DNA of 64,000 bases from Paenibacillus dendritiformis (GCF_021654795.1 NZ_AP025344.1:1922501-1986500), one strand, 5' to 3'. Numbered from the stretch's first letter, positions 54,119 to 63,950 are shown. A program made the numbers and translations. Notes: generated from the sequence alone by a model not told the origin.

Positions 54119-55231
54119 TTACCATTTCATTGACAGATTGACCGTGATCCGCTTGTCTTCCACGGCGACATCGGTGGCTTCGATGAACGAGACCAGCCGC
54201 TGCGGATAGAAGCCGAGATCGAATTCCTCTTCCAATTGCGAGCGGGTCGTATCCGGCAGTTCCAGGCCGTTGAACATGAGGCGGTCGACATGGAACAGCA
54301 TCATGTTTTCGTGCTCGCTCTCGAGCGTATAATGGCCTTGAACGAACACGCTCAGTCCGGCGCTCTCCCCTTCGGCGGAGACCGAGCCTTCCCGGAAGCG
54401 GAAGGAAAATTGCTCGAAAATCGGATCCTGCTCGCGCAAAAACCGATTCAGTTCTTCTTCTTGGATCGAAATGGTATACTTAGTACCATCAATTTGCAGA
54501 TTGCCGCTCTTCTTCACGAATTCCGGCAGCTTCTGCATCGCGTCGGCCAGTGCGCGGAAATGGCGGCGCACCTCATACATGCCGATGTTCTGCCAATAGG
54601 AGGTGAACTCCTGGATCAGCCGGCTCATCGCTTCCGGGTCGCTGCTGTTCGCCAGATTGGAATCCAGCTCACGCTGCAGGGCGTTCACTCTGTCCCGCTG
54701 CCGGACAAGCTGTTCCTTGACCTGCGACAATTCCCGTTCCGTGCGGGCTAACGCATCGCGAAGCCGGTTCAGATTTTGCAATTGCTCGGAATACGTCTCC
54801 AGTATTTCTTGGTCGGTCTTGAACAGGAACTGATAGTAATCGAACAGCAGCCAGATGGAGTGTTCGTCGCGGGCCGAGAGGAGAGCCTGCAGCAGCATGT
54901 CGCGTTCTCCCATATAATAGGCGCGGAGCACGCGGCCCGCCTGCTCCCGCTTCTGATCGAAGGCGGCCGCCTGCTTGCGGAGGGCGTCTTCCGTCTGGCG
55001 GCGTTCTCCCGCCGCGGCCGACTCCTTCGCGGCGATGCGCTCGATCTCTTTGTTCAGCTCGGTCACCGACAAGCTCTGCTGGAGCAGCTTGCGCTCCGCT
55101 TCGGTCGGTTCCTTGCTCCATCCTGTATGAACCGTCGGTTCCGCACGAGTGGCACCGGGGACCGCAATGGAGAAGAGAAGTATGAATGCGAGACCCAACA
55201 GCGCATAGCGCGCACGCTGTGCCAGTGACAT
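54119..55231 (-). CDS. Secreted coiled-coil protein, CwlO/PcsB N-terminus-like
   Basis: A 370-residue protein with a signal peptide (MSLAQRARYALLGLAFILLF, cleavage near ATRAEP). A long coiled-coil region of about residues 50-200 (LNKEIERIAAKES..., LREA-type heptads) follows, then a beta-rich C-terminal domain. The coiled coil resembles the N-terminal part of CwlO or PcsB hydrolases, but no NlpC/P60 or CHAP catalytic domain is present. A cell-wall or FtsEX-related role is only a possibility. Confidence 0.8.
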   Translation of the reverse strand: MSLAQRARYALLGLAFILLFSIAVPGATRAEPTVHTGWSKEPTEAERKLLQQSLSVTELNKEIERIAAKESAAAGERRQTEDALRKQAAAFDQKREQAGRVLRAYYMGERDMLLQALLSARDEHSIWLLFDYYQFLFKTDQEILETYSEQLQNLNRLRDALARTERELSQVKEQLVRQRDRVNALQRELDSNLANSSDPEAMSRLIQEFTSYWQNIGMYEVRRHFRALADAMQKLPEFVKKSGNLQIDGTKYTISIQEEELNRFLREQDPIFEQFSFRFREGSVSAEGESAGLSVFVQGHYTLESEHENMMLFHVDRLMFNGLELPDTTRSQLEEEFDLGFYPQRLVSFIEATDVAVEDKRITVNLSMKW

Positions 55232-55451
55232 CGGGTTCCCCCCTTACAAACGGTATGCACAACTCATCGTATGTCTCGTCCAGACGGGATATGACCTCTT
55301 TCCCTTATCCGTATGCAGGGCCGGACTGGGATCGGCCAACGGCCCGTCCGCCGCCGCATGACCCGGTAGCAGGCCGCGAGCGGGGCCCGGCAGAGGCCAA
55401 ATCCGTGACGAGCATGGTCTATTTTTCGCACGAATAGAAAGGATGGTTGCC

Positions 55452-56570
55452 ATGTCTCATTATCCGTCTAATTCCATTCTCGTTCAATATCTAATTGATT
55501 GCATCCGCCGTTCCGCCAAGGCAGCCATTCCCTTTTCGGCCTTTATGGAAAGCTGCCTGTACCATCCCGAAGGCGGCTATTACATGTCGAATCGCCCCAA
55601 AATCGGAAAGGAGGGCGATTTCTACACGAGCTCGAATGTGGGGAGCGCGATGGGGGAAATGATTGCGGTCTATATTCAGCGCCAGGCCGCAGCGAGAGGC
55701 TGGGCTCCGGACACGTTCACGATCGTCGAGTGGGGAGCGGGCAACGGCCGCCTGGCGGGACACATCAACGGGCGCCTGCGCCATGATCGCTTCAGCGGCT
55801 GCCGGTATGCCATCGTGGAGGCGAGTCCTTATCATGCCCAGCTGGCCAAGGAGCGGCTGAGCGGCGAAGGCTTTCCCGTCTCCTGGTGGACCGAGGCCGA
55901 TTATCGGCGGGAGGCGGGAGGGAGCCGGCTCTTCGTCCTCGCGAACGAGTTGCTGGATGCGTTCCCGGTCGAGCGCATCCGTGCAGTCAATGGACATATC
56001 GAGCAGTGCTTCGTTGTCTGGGAGGAAGCCGAGCAGAGATTCCGTCCTGTCTGGTTGCCGGCCGAACCGGAAGTGTCGCGCTGGCTGACCCGCTATCGGA
56101 TCGAGCTGCCGGAAGGCCGGATCTGCGACGCCGGAATCGCCATGAGCGGCTGGCTCGGCACGATGCTGCGTCAGGCATCCGCCGCGGAATTCATCTTCAT
56201 CGATTATGGGGATGTAACGGAGGAATTGACGGCGGAGCATCGCGTCGAAGGGACGCTGGTGTGCTATCACCGCCACCGCGCTCATGCCAATCCGTGGATC
56301 CACATCGGGGAGCAGGATATGACGGCCATGGTCGATTTCAGCGTCTGCCGCCAGACCGCTCTCGAAGCCGGGGCGCTGATCCGGAATGACATGAGCCAGC
56401 AAGCCTTCCTGCTGGAGCAAGGTCTGCTCCAGGAGCTGGCCGATCACGCGGAGCCCGATCCGTTCAGTCCGGAAGCGCGGCGCAACCGGGCGATCCGGCA
56501 GCTGCTCCTGAGCGACCGGATGAGCGAACGGTTCCGCGTGCTGCTGCTCGCCCGGGACGCTTCCGCATAG
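55452..56570 (+). CDS. SAM-dependent methyltransferase, MidA/NDUFAF7-like family
   Basis: A 372-residue class I methyltransferase of the SAM-MidA (DUF185) group. The N-terminal helical part contains FMESCLYHPEGGYYMSNRPK and IGKEGDFYTSS; the SAM site is IVEWGAGNGRLAG near residue 85; then VLANELLDAFPVERI and FIDYGDVTEELT. In mitochondria relatives methylate an arginine of complex I; the bacterial target is unknown. ATG 55452 has AAAGGATGG at good distance. Confidence 0.9.
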   Translation: MSHYPSNSILVQYLIDCIRRSAKAAIPFSAFMESCLYHPEGGYYMSNRPKIGKEGDFYTSSNVGSAMGEMIAVYIQRQAAARGWAPDTFTIVEWGAGNGRLAGHINGRLRHDRFSGCRYAIVEASPYHAQLAKERLSGEGFPVSWWTEADYRREAGGSRLFVLANELLDAFPVERIRAVNGHIEQCFVVWEEAEQRFRPVWLPAEPEVSRWLTRYRIELPEGRICDAGIAMSGWLGTMLRQASAAEFIFIDYGDVTEELTAEHRVEGTLVCYHRHRAHANPWIHIGEQDMTAMVDFSVCRQTALEAGALIRNDMSQQAFLLEQGLLQELADHAEPDPFSPEARRNRAIRQLLLSDRMSERFRVLLLARDASA

Positions 56571-56623
56571 CCCCCCGCGCGGAGATGGCGGCGTTGGCGG
56601 GGGATAGTGCCTGAACATAGAGA

Positions 56624-56651
56624 ACGGCCGAAGCCCGAAGGCTTCGGCCGT
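56624..56651. terminator. Terminator-like hairpin between convergent genes
   Basis: ACGGCCGAAGCC (56624-56635) and GGCTTCGGCCGT (56640-56651) form a 12-bp perfect stem with a CGAA tetraloop. T-runs are weak on both sides. Confidence 0.7.
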
Positions 56652-56706
56652 ATCTGTTATGTGCTGCTCTTCAACATATCCTGAATCGTCACCTCGGCGT
56701 ATCCGC

Positions 56707-56943
56707 CTAGAACGGCTTGCCCATTACGAATACGGTCCAGTAGGAGAAGCCGGTGAAGCATACAAGCATGTACCCCCAGAACAGAAGTATATATGTACGC
56801 TCGGACAATTTAAGATATCCCAACAACACAAAGAAGGCGGTCTGCATGAAGAAGAGCAGAGCCATCTCGATCATGTCTCCAGCAAACGCCATTAGACCGA
56901 TGACTAATGTCCAGAAGCCGAGTACGCGATACATTCGTGCCAC
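56707..56943 (-). CDS. DUF2626 family small membrane protein (YqgY-like)
   Basis: A 78-residue protein with three hydrophobic segments, starting MARMYRVLGFWTLVIGLMAF, a close match to the DUF2626/YqgY family of Bacillales. Start GTG 56943 is supported by GAGGAGG 8 nt upstream on the minus strand. Its promoter is visible. Function unknown. Confidence 0.9.
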   Translation of the reverse strand: MARMYRVLGFWTLVIGLMAFAGDMIEMALLFFMQTAFFVLLGYLKLSERTYILLFWGYMLVCFTGFSYWTVFVMGKPF

Positions 56944-56988
56944 GATTCATCCTCCTCTCGTTACGATCGGTCCCACTTTTCTAATGAT

Positions 56989-57017
56989 ATTATAGCGTTC
57001 GCAATTGGTTATGTAAA
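56989..57017 (-). promoter_or_regulatory. Sigma-A promoter of the DUF2626 gene
   Basis: On the minus strand TTTACA (57017-57012) and TATAAT (56994-56989) are separated by 17 bp, 46 nt before the start codon. The rest of the 339-nt spacer to rsfA (57018-57282) is AT-rich with no gene seen. Confidence 0.85.
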
Positions 57018-57282
57018 CGATTAACCGTGACGAAAAACCAAATAATTTGTTCAGATCTTCATAAATGTGATATAAAGCATGGACACGGGCACGTATGTTT
57101 CCTAGGAAAAATGGATATACATTTTAGTATCCGATAGATTCTATGAAATCTAGCATGGGCATAGAGATGGAATAAGCGGTTATTTCAAGCGGCAGTCTAT
57201 TCCGCTCCAATAATCGGATGGCGAACGCGGCGTAGCTGCTTGCGACCGATATGAATGATGGAAGTCGTTAGGAGGTTATTTC

Positions 57283-57927
57283 ATGACAGCAATAAGGCAA
57301 GATGCATGGACCGCAGATGATGATTTGATTTTAGCGGAAGTTACACTTCGGCACATCCGGGAAGGAAGTACCCAGTTGGCCGCTTTTGAGGAAGTGGGAG
57401 AAAAGATTGGACGCACGTCCGCAGCGTGCGGATTCCGTTGGAACAGCTGCGTCCGCAAAAAGTACGAGGCGGCGATACAGCTGGCCAAGGCGCAGCGGCA
57501 GAAGCGCAATTATTTGAAAAAGCAGCCGCTGGGCGCGCAGGTCGCTTCTCTTACGCTGCAAGAGGGAGAAGACAGCGATTTGAAAGGCGAGATGCTGACG
57601 GAAGAATCGTTGTCCATGGATATGGTTATCCGCTATTTGCGCCAGATGCGCAACAATGTGCAGGAAATGACCCGCCAAATCAAGCATATGGAAAAAGAGC
57701 TGCAAGAAAAGGAAGAATATTGCGCTCGCCTGCAGCGGGAAAAGGAGGAGCTCTCCAAGCAAGTCAACGTGGTAGAGACCGACTATCGTACGGTGAACGA
57801 TGATTATAAAGCGCTCATTCAAATTATGGACCGTGCTCGCCGATTGGCTATCTTGAGCGAAGAAGACGATGACGTGAAGACGCGGTTCCGTATGGACGCC
57901 AACGGCAATCTGGAGCGAATCGAATAG
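57283..57927 (+). CDS. rsfA: RsfA family transcriptional regulator
   Basis: A 214-residue protein with an N-terminal Myb/SANT-like helix-turn-helix ([17 protein letters not shown]...[11 protein letters not shown]), a basic linker, and a coiled coil (about residues 120-175, rich in Glu/Lys). Relatives regulate forespore genes under sigma-F. TTAGGAGG lies 8 nt before the ATG. In Bacillus a paralogue (ylbO) lies beside panE and bshC, the same order as here. Confidence 0.92.
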   Translation: MTAIRQDAWTADDDLILAEVTLRHIREGSTQLAAFEEVGEKIGRTSAACGFRWNSCVRKKYEAAIQLAKAQRQKRNYLKKQPLGAQVASLTLQEGEDSDLKGEMLTEESLSMDMVIRYLRQMRNNVQEMTRQIKHMEKELQEKEEYCARLQREKEELSKQVNVVETDYRTVNDDYKALIQIMDRARRLAILSEEDDDVKTRFRMDANGNLERIE

Positions 57928-57969
57928 GAGCCGGCTTCCGTCCCCGGCTTAAGCAGGACGGCGCAAGGA

Positions 57970-58010
57970 AAGCACCTGGCGAGAGAATTCTCTCACTCGG
58001 CGCTTTTTTT
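57970..58010 (+). terminator. Terminator after rsfA
   Basis: GAGAG-AATT-CTCTC (57981-57994) with partly paired flanks (AGCACC.../...GGCGCT) is followed by seven T residues at 58004-58010. Confidence 0.65.
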
Positions 58011-58116
58011 GTGTTTTTCCGGATTCTTTGATATAACAAGGACACTGATAGTGTGTTCAACCATTCATATATGGCGAGGAAGCCGATAGTAGATCGGAAG
58101 AAGGAGAGAGACGAAT

Positions 58117-59091
58117 ATGATTGTCGATATTATCGGAGGAGGCGCGCTCGGCCTCTTGTACGCGGGACGGCTGCTGGCCGGCGGGCAGGCCGGGGTCCGG
58201 CTATGGACGCGAACGGAGGAACAGGCGGAGAAGATCCGCGCCGAAGGCTTCGAGGTGGTGGAGATGTCAGGAGAGCGGTCGCATTATAAAGGGATAGAAG
58301 CGTTCCCGCTTCCGTTGGCTCCGGCGCGGCTGAGCCGCCATGGCTTGGAGGCGGGAATGGTATGGCTGTTCGTCAAGCAGACGCATATCGGGCCCGAGCT
58401 GCTCACCGTGCTTCGGAAGATGCCGCGGCAGCCCGAGGCTGCCCTCGTCTGCTTCCAGAACGGGGTCGGCCATGCCGAAGCGTTGGCCGGGGTATGGCCT
58501 TCCCCCTCGCTTGCGGTTGCGGTGACGACGGAGGCCGCCGCCAGAGAGGGCCTGAACCGGATCCGCCATACCGGATCCGGAGCAACCTGGATCGGCCCGG
58601 CCGCCGCTGAAGAGGAGGCGCGGGCTCATGCCTTGAATTTTTCCTGTATTTGCGCGAAGAACTTGTTGGAAAAGGCAGGAATTGAGGCGTTTGTGTCGAA
58701 CAACATCGAAGACATGGTCTATCAAAAGCTGCTCGTCAACGCTGTCATCAATCCGTTGACCGCGCTGCTTCGCGTCAAGAACGGCGAATTGCTGGACGGG
58801 GCGGAACGGATGGAGCTTATGCGGGATTTGTTGGCCGAAGCGGCCCGGGTCTATCATGCCGCCGGCATCCCGGTGAAGGAAGAGGACGCATGGAAGCGGA
58901 TTACGGACGTGTGCCGCCTGACGGCCGGCAACACCTCCTCCATGCTGCAAGATATATTGGCCGGCCGCCCGACGGAATGCGAGGCGATTACGGGCGCGAT
59001 TATCCGGCTCGGCGCGCGCCATGGGGCCGGCACCCCGCTGCATCAGACGATATACCGCCTGATCCGGGCTGGCGAGCCAAGACACCGCTAG
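58117..59091 (+). CDS. panE: 2-dehydropantoate 2-reductase (ketopantoate reductase)
   Basis: A 324-residue NADPH-dependent reductase of the ApbA/PanE family, making pantoate for CoA. It has an N-terminal Rossmann motif IIGGGALGLLYAGRL, CFQNGVGHAE for cofactor binding, and the C-terminal helical domain with NAVINPLTALLRVKNGELL. GAAGGAGAG precedes the ATG. Followed by DUF3397 and bshC as in Bacillus ylbQ-yllA. Confidence 0.93.
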   Translation: MIVDIIGGGALGLLYAGRLLAGGQAGVRLWTRTEEQAEKIRAEGFEVVEMSGERSHYKGIEAFPLPLAPARLSRHGLEAGMVWLFVKQTHIGPELLTVLRKMPRQPEAALVCFQNGVGHAEALAGVWPSPSLAVAVTTEAAAREGLNRIRHTGSGATWIGPAAAEEEARAHALNFSCICAKNLLEKAGIEAFVSNNIEDMVYQKLLVNAVINPLTALLRVKNGELLDGAERMELMRDLLAEAARVYHAAGIPVKEEDAWKRITDVCRLTAGNTSSMLQDILAGRPTECEAITGAIIRLGARHGAGTPLHQTIYRLIRAGEPRHR

Positions 59092-59131
59092 CATCTACTT
59101 CTTCTGTCCAAAGGAGTGAGTCACACCGCGC

Positions 59132-59506
59132 ATGTATACCATTTTCGTATTTTTATCGGCATTGCCGTTTTTTCCGTTCATTATCGTGTGGATTGCCGGT
59201 TCCTGCTGGGTCAGGCCCAAGAAAAAAGCGTTCATGCTGGCGATGGACGTGACGACGTTCTTCCTTATCGCATCGGTTGGGGGCCTCTATAATACGGTAA
59301 CGGGCTCCTCCGCCGGATTCTATTGGATCTGTCTTATGCTGCTCCTTGCCACCGGCTTGCTTGGCGGCCTCCAGCACCGCAAATACGGCAAAATTCATGT
59401 CCAGCGGCTGGCGAGGACGATCTGGAGACTGGCTTTCTTCATTCTCAGCATCCTGTATATCCTCCTGCTGCTCATCGGCATTATCGCCTATATCGCGAGC
59501 GTGTAG
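59132..59506 (+). CDS. DUF3397 family membrane protein
   Basis: A 124-residue protein with four hydrophobic segments (MYTIFVFLSALPFFPFIIVW at the start; IWRLAFFILSILYILLLLIG near the end) and a basic loop, WVRPKKKAF. Size and the place just before bshC fit the DUF3397 family. Function unknown. AAGGAGTGAG precedes the ATG. Confidence 0.87.
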   Translation: MYTIFVFLSALPFFPFIIVWIAGSCWVRPKKKAFMLAMDVTTFFLIASVGGLYNTVTGSSAGFYWICLMLLLATGLLGGLQHRKYGKIHVQRLARTIWRLAFFILSILYILLLLIGIIAYIASV

Positions 59507-59600
59507 ACTCTCCGGGAAGCGCGTGCCGGAACATCGCCTCTTTGACGTACCCAAGCCGCATTGTGTACAATCGAGACGACAGACAGAGGAGGCGGCTTAC

Positions 59601-61229
59601 ATGACTTGGCCTATATTGAACATACCTGTACAGCAATCATTGGCAAGACGATACATAGATCGGGACGAAGCGATTATCGAATCGCTGTATGAATACCATC
59701 CGGATCGCGATTGGGAGGCGCGCGTCCGCTGGGTGGATGAAGCGGCGCATCTGCGGGCGGATCGCAAGCGGCTTGTCTCCGTCCTGCGCCGTTACAACAA
59801 GGCTAGGAACGATTATCCGGCCGTCGCGGAAGCGCTGGATCGGCTGGAGCGGGACGACGCGCTCGTCGTCGTCGGCGGACAGCAGGGCGGATTGTTTGGC
59901 GGCCCGCTGCTCGTCGTCTACAAGGCGGTCTCGATGATCCGCATGGCGCAGGAGGCGGAGGCGCGGCTAGGGCGCCCGGTCATTCCGATCTTCTGGATCG
60001 CGGGAGAGGATCATGACTTCGATGAAGTCAATCATGCGTACTTCCTTACGCCGGAGCCTTCGGTCGCCCGGGTCCGGGTCGAGAAGAAGGACGGAACGCG
60101 AGCGCCGGTCAGCAGCATTCGGCTGGACGAGGAACAATGGGCCGCGGTATTGAATGAGGTGGACGCCTTGCTCCCGCCGACGGAGTTCAAGCCCGCGCTG
60201 ATGGAGCGGGTACGGGAAGCTTCCGCCGGCGCCGCGTCGCTGACCGATGCGTGCGCCGTACTGCTCGGAAGCATGTTCGGATCCTACGGACTCGTGTTCC
60301 TCGATTCGGCCGATCCGGAGCTGCGCGAGGCCGAAGGACCGATGTTCCGCAGCCTCATCGCGCAGAATGACCGGCTGAGGCAGGCTTATGCCGGCAGCGA
60401 GCGCGAGCTGGCCTCGCGAGGCTTCCCGACTCAGGCGGAGCACGCCGAGAACGGAGCGAATTTGTTCCTGATTCACGAAGGAGAGCGGCATCTGCTGTTC
60501 AAGGAGGAGGGCGGGTTTACCGACCGGCACCGGATCCTGTTCCGCAGCGAGGATGAACTGATGGCAGTCGCCGAATCGGCGCCCCATCAGTTGAGCAACA
60601 ACGTGCTGACCCGCCCGTTAATGCAGGAATATTTGTTCCCGGTGCTGGCCACCGTGCTCGGTCCCGGCGAGATCGCGTATTGGGCTCAGACGAAGGAGGC
60701 CTTCCGCGCGCTCGGCATGCGCATGCCGCTACTCTGGCCGCGCATGGGCTTCACTTGTCTGGAAGGCACCGTGAACAAGCTGCTGGGGAAATATGAATTG
60801 ACGGCTCAAGACATCATCGGGCATTATGAGGAGAGGAAGGAAGCGTGGTTGAAGGCTCAGGATCAATTGGGGCTCGATGAACGGTTCGCTTCGCTCCGCC
60901 ACGATGTCGATGCCCGGTATGAAGAGCTGCTCGCCCGGCTGAACGAAGCGCTTCCCGCGCTCGGCCGCTTGGGGGATACGAACCGGGCGAAGGTGCTGGA
61001 GCAGATTGATTTCCTGCACCACCGGGCGAAGGATGCGCTGCAGAAGCAGCACGAATCGGGGCTTCGCCAGTGGGAGCGGATGAGACTGACGCTCCATCCG
61101 CAGGATCGGCCGCAGGAGCGCGTCTACAATATGCTGATGTACGCCTGCCGTTATGGAGACGGCTGGTTCCAGCCGTTCATGGAAGCTCCCGTGGTGTGGA
61201 ACGGAGAGAACCGCTTGGTCGTGCTGTAA
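59601..61229 (+). CDS. bshC: Bacillithiol biosynthesis cysteine-adding enzyme BshC
   Basis: A 542-residue enzyme thought to add cysteine to GlcN-malate in the last step of bacillithiol synthesis. Family blocks: VVVGGQQGGLFGGPLLVVYK, PIFWIAGEDHDFDEVNH and GEIAYWAQTKEAF, plus a long coiled coil (about residues 400-480). ATG 59601 follows GAGGAGG; the frame is open to 59346 within DUF3397, but that is not coding. No mraZ follows, unlike Bacillus. Confidence 0.95.
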   Translation: MTWPILNIPVQQSLARRYIDRDEAIIESLYEYHPDRDWEARVRWVDEAAHLRADRKRLVSVLRRYNKARNDYPAVAEALDRLERDDALVVVGGQQGGLFGGPLLVVYKAVSMIRMAQEAEARLGRPVIPIFWIAGEDHDFDEVNHAYFLTPEPSVARVRVEKKDGTRAPVSSIRLDEEQWAAVLNEVDALLPPTEFKPALMERVREASAGAASLTDACAVLLGSMFGSYGLVFLDSADPELREAEGPMFRSLIAQNDRLRQAYAGSERELASRGFPTQAEHAENGANLFLIHEGERHLLFKEEGGFTDRHRILFRSEDELMAVAESAPHQLSNNVLTRPLMQEYLFPVLATVLGPGEIAYWAQTKEAFRALGMRMPLLWPRMGFTCLEGTVNKLLGKYELTAQDIIGHYEERKEAWLKAQDQLGLDERFASLRHDVDARYEELLARLNEALPALGRLGDTNRAKVLEQIDFLHHRAKDALQKQHESGLRQWERMRLTLHPQDRPQERVYNMLMYACRYGDGWFQPFMEAPVVWNGENRLVVL

Positions 61230-61307
61230 CGATGGCCGCCGATCCGGGTCAACGCTCGCGCATCTGCTGAATACGATAGCTATAACACGAAGGGAAGGGT
61301 GTAGAGG

Positions 61308-62579
61308 ATGAGTCAGACAAAAGCAGCGGACCAAAGCATCATCCGCGACATTGCATTGGCCCCTGAGGGGCATTTGAAAATCGATTGGGTTCAAGCCCAT
61401 ATGCCGGTGCTGAACCGGATTCGCAAGCAATTCGAAGCGGAGCAGCCGTTCAAGGGCTTGAAGGTGGCGATCTCGCTCCATCTGGAAGCGAAGACGGCCT
61501 ACCTGGCCAAGGTCGTGCAGGCCGGCGGCGCCGAGGTGACGATTACCGGCAGCAACCCGTTGTCGACGCAAGACGATGTCTGCGCCGCGCTGGTGGAAGA
61601 CGGCATTACTGTCTATGCGAAGTACAATCCCGAACCGGAAGAGTACAAGCAGCTGCTCCTGCGCACGCTGGAGACGAAGCCGGACCTGATTATCGACGAC
61701 GGCGGCGATCTGATCTCGATTCTGCACTCGGAGCGTCCGGATCTCCGCGAGCAGGTGCGCGGCGGGGCCGAGGAGACGACGACAGGCATTCTCCGCCTGA
61801 AGGCGATGGAGAAGGATGGCACGCTCCAATTCCCGATGGTGGCCGTCAATGACGCCTTCTGCAAATACTTGTTCGACAACCGGTACGGCACAGGCCAATC
61901 GGTGTGGGACGGCATCAACCGGACCACGAATCTCGTCGTGGCCGGCAAGACGGTCGTCGTCGTCGGTTATGGCTGGTGCGGCAAGGGCGTCGCGATGCGT
62001 GCCAAAGGTCTCGGCGCGAACGTCGTCGTGACGGAGATCGACGCCATCAAGGCCGTCGAAGCGTATATGGACGGCTTCACGGTGCTGCCGATGAGCGAAG
62101 CGGCTCGCGTCGGCGATATTTTCGTTACGGTCACGGGGAACCGCGATGTCATTCGCGGCGAGCATTATGATGTCATGAAGGATGGCGCGATTTTATCCAA
62201 CGCCGGCCATTTCGATGTGGAAGTGAACAAGCCGGAGCTGGAAGCCCGCGCGCAGCACGTGCGCACGGTCCGCAAAAATATCGAAGAATACAAGCTGAAG
62301 GACGGACGCAGCATTTATCTGCTGGCGGAAGGCCGCCTCGTCAACCTGGCGGCGGGGGATGGACACCCGGCGGAGATTATGGATATGACGTTTGCCCTGC
62401 AGGCGCTGTCCCTGAAATATGTGAACGAGCACTACGAGCGCATCGGCAGCAAGGTTGTCAATGTGCCGTACGAACTGGATGAGCAGGTTGCCCGCTTCAA
62501 GCTGGAGTCGCTCGGCATCTCGGTCGACACGCTGTCGGCGGAGCAGCAATCGTATTTGGCAAGCTGGCAAGAACATTAA
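61308..62579 (+). CDS. ahcY: Adenosylhomocysteinase
   Basis: A 423-residue NAD-dependent enzyme that splits S-adenosylhomocysteine to adenosine and homocysteine. NAD-binding GYGWCGKG is near residues 219-226, followed by TEIDAIKAVEAYMDGF. The C-terminal block GDGHPAEIMDMTFALQALS is typical. GGAAGGG and GTAGAGG precede ATG 61308. Many Bacillales use the Pfs/LuxS route instead, so its presence is a trait of this lineage. Confidence 0.96.
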   Translation: MSQTKAADQSIIRDIALAPEGHLKIDWVQAHMPVLNRIRKQFEAEQPFKGLKVAISLHLEAKTAYLAKVVQAGGAEVTITGSNPLSTQDDVCAALVEDGITVYAKYNPEPEEYKQLLLRTLETKPDLIIDDGGDLISILHSERPDLREQVRGGAEETTTGILRLKAMEKDGTLQFPMVAVNDAFCKYLFDNRYGTGQSVWDGINRTTNLVVAGKTVVVVGYGWCGKGVAMRAKGLGANVVVTEIDAIKAVEAYMDGFTVLPMSEAARVGDIFVTVTGNRDVIRGEHYDVMKDGAILSNAGHFDVEVNKPELEARAQHVRTVRKNIEEYKLKDGRSIYLLAEGRLVNLAAGDGHPAEIMDMTFALQALSLKYVNEHYERIGSKVVNVPYELDEQVARFKLESLGISVDTLSAEQQSYLASWQEH

Positions 62580-62597
62580 TAGCCGCGATACTGCCGG

Positions 62598-62647
62598 CCG
62601 CCCGCTTCTTTGCTTCATGAATGGCAGAGAAGCGGGCGGTCTTTTTT
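62598..62647 (+). terminator. Terminator after ahcY
   Basis: CCGCCCGCTTCT (62598-62609) pairs perfectly with AGAAGCGGGCGG (62628-62639), followed by TCTTTTTT. Confidence 0.92.
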
Positions 62648-62772
62648 GCATAGATAACATAAGCCCCCCCGCAACATTTGATTTCCAAATTCCGTTAGGA
62701 AAGGTGCAGCTTGCGTACGCATCCAGACGGGGTCGGAAGACGATGTGCCAAATAAAAGGGGGAATGTAGGTT

Positions 62773-63942
62773 ATGGCAAGGATCGGGATGAGGAAGGCAA
62801 GGGGAATAGAAAAGACGCGGGAAGGACGACTAAAGAGGCGGGCCCGCTTCGGAGCGCTTCTGATTGGAACGCTGATGCTCGCGTTGGCAGCCGGCTGCGG
62901 AGCCGCTTCGCCTGATCAACCCTCCGAGGCCGGAGCGGTCATGAACCAATCGGAAGCGGCAATGGATAGGGCGGAGAGCCCGCCGCCTGCCGGAGCCGGG
63001 TTCGCCAAGCAGGGGGAAGCGAGCTTCGTCCCGGCCGACCGGAAGCTGATCTATGAGGCGAATATCCGGATGGAGGTTCAAAACTATGAAGCCGCCAAGC
63101 AGCGGCTGCAGCAATTGGTCGCTCGCTCGAAGGGATATGTGCTGCAGTTCTCCGATCAGGAGTCGGAGAGCGAGCGCGGAGGCTCTTTCGTCATTAAGGT
63201 GCCTGCGGCTGGATTTACCGCCTTCCTTGATGAACTGGGAACATGGGAGGCGCTTGATTATCACCGCGAATATTCGGCCAATGACGTGACGGAAGAGTAC
63301 GTCGATCTGGAAGCGAGACTGACGGCGCGGCGGGCCATGGAAGCCCGGCTGCTCGCATTCATGGAGAAGGCGACGAGCGCGGACGATCTGGTCCAGTTCT
63401 CCAGCGAGCTCGGTTCCGTACAGTCGGAAATCGAGCAGATTGTCGGGCGCAAGCGGTATCTCGATAATCATGTGGCCATGTCGACCGTAAATATGAGACT
63501 GTACCAGCCGGTCAACGCTCCGGTCGTGCAGGGCTTGAAAAACGCATTCGGAACCCGGATGGCGAATACGCTTGCCCAGAGCTGGGAGGCGTTGATCCAG
63601 TTCGTACAACTCATCCTATTGTTTTTGACGGGGCTGCTTCCTTTTGCCGCCGCCGCGGCCATCGCCGGCGTTCCGATCTGGCTGCTGGCAAAGCGGAGAA
63701 GGGGCCGGCGCCGGCCGCCGCAAGCGCGCTTCTCCGGACAGACGGGCGGCCCGGAGCAGCAGAAGCGCAAGGGAACGGTCCTAGACCCGGCCGATGGGGC
63801 GGATGGCAAGCCAGCATCGGACGACGGGCCCGCTGCGGAGGCCTCGGTGCCGGCACCGGCTGTCGAACCGGCTGAAGCGGGGGAACAGGGGAGTTCGACC
63901 GAAGGGATAAGCGCTGAAGCGAATAGCGAGAACAAAAAGTAA
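62773..63942 (+). CDS. DUF4349 domain lipoprotein
   Basis: A 389-residue protein with a basic N-terminus, signal peptide and lipobox LAAGC (Cys near residue 42). A DUF4349 domain (about residues 95-260) contains KLIYEANIRMEVQNYEAA and VDLEARLTARRAMEARL, with a coiled coil. One membrane segment follows near 280-305 and a low-complexity charged tail. The alternative shorter start at Met6 is possible. Function unknown; relatives are envelope proteins. Confidence 0.9.
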   Translation: MARIGMRKARGIEKTREGRLKRRARFGALLIGTLMLALAAGCGAASPDQPSEAGAVMNQSEAAMDRAESPPPAGAGFAKQGEASFVPADRKLIYEANIRMEVQNYEAAKQRLQQLVARSKGYVLQFSDQESESERGGSFVIKVPAAGFTAFLDELGTWEALDYHREYSANDVTEEYVDLEARLTARRAMEARLLAFMEKATSADDLVQFSSELGSVQSEIEQIVGRKRYLDNHVAMSTVNMRLYQPVNAPVVQGLKNAFGTRMANTLAQSWEALIQFVQLILLFLTGLLPFAAAAAIAGVPIWLLAKRRRGRRRPPQARFSGQTGGPEQQKRKGTVLDPADGADGKPASDDGPAAEASVPAPAVEPAEAGEQGSSTEGISAEANSENKK

Positions 63943-63950
63943 GATGAAAT

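Noticed and set aside
57159..57185. Possible sigma-F/sigma-G site (GCATA with GGTTATTT) upstream of rsfA
   Set aside because: The spacer is only 14 bp and the -10 match is poor. Regulation of relatives by sigma-F is known, but the sequence does not show it.
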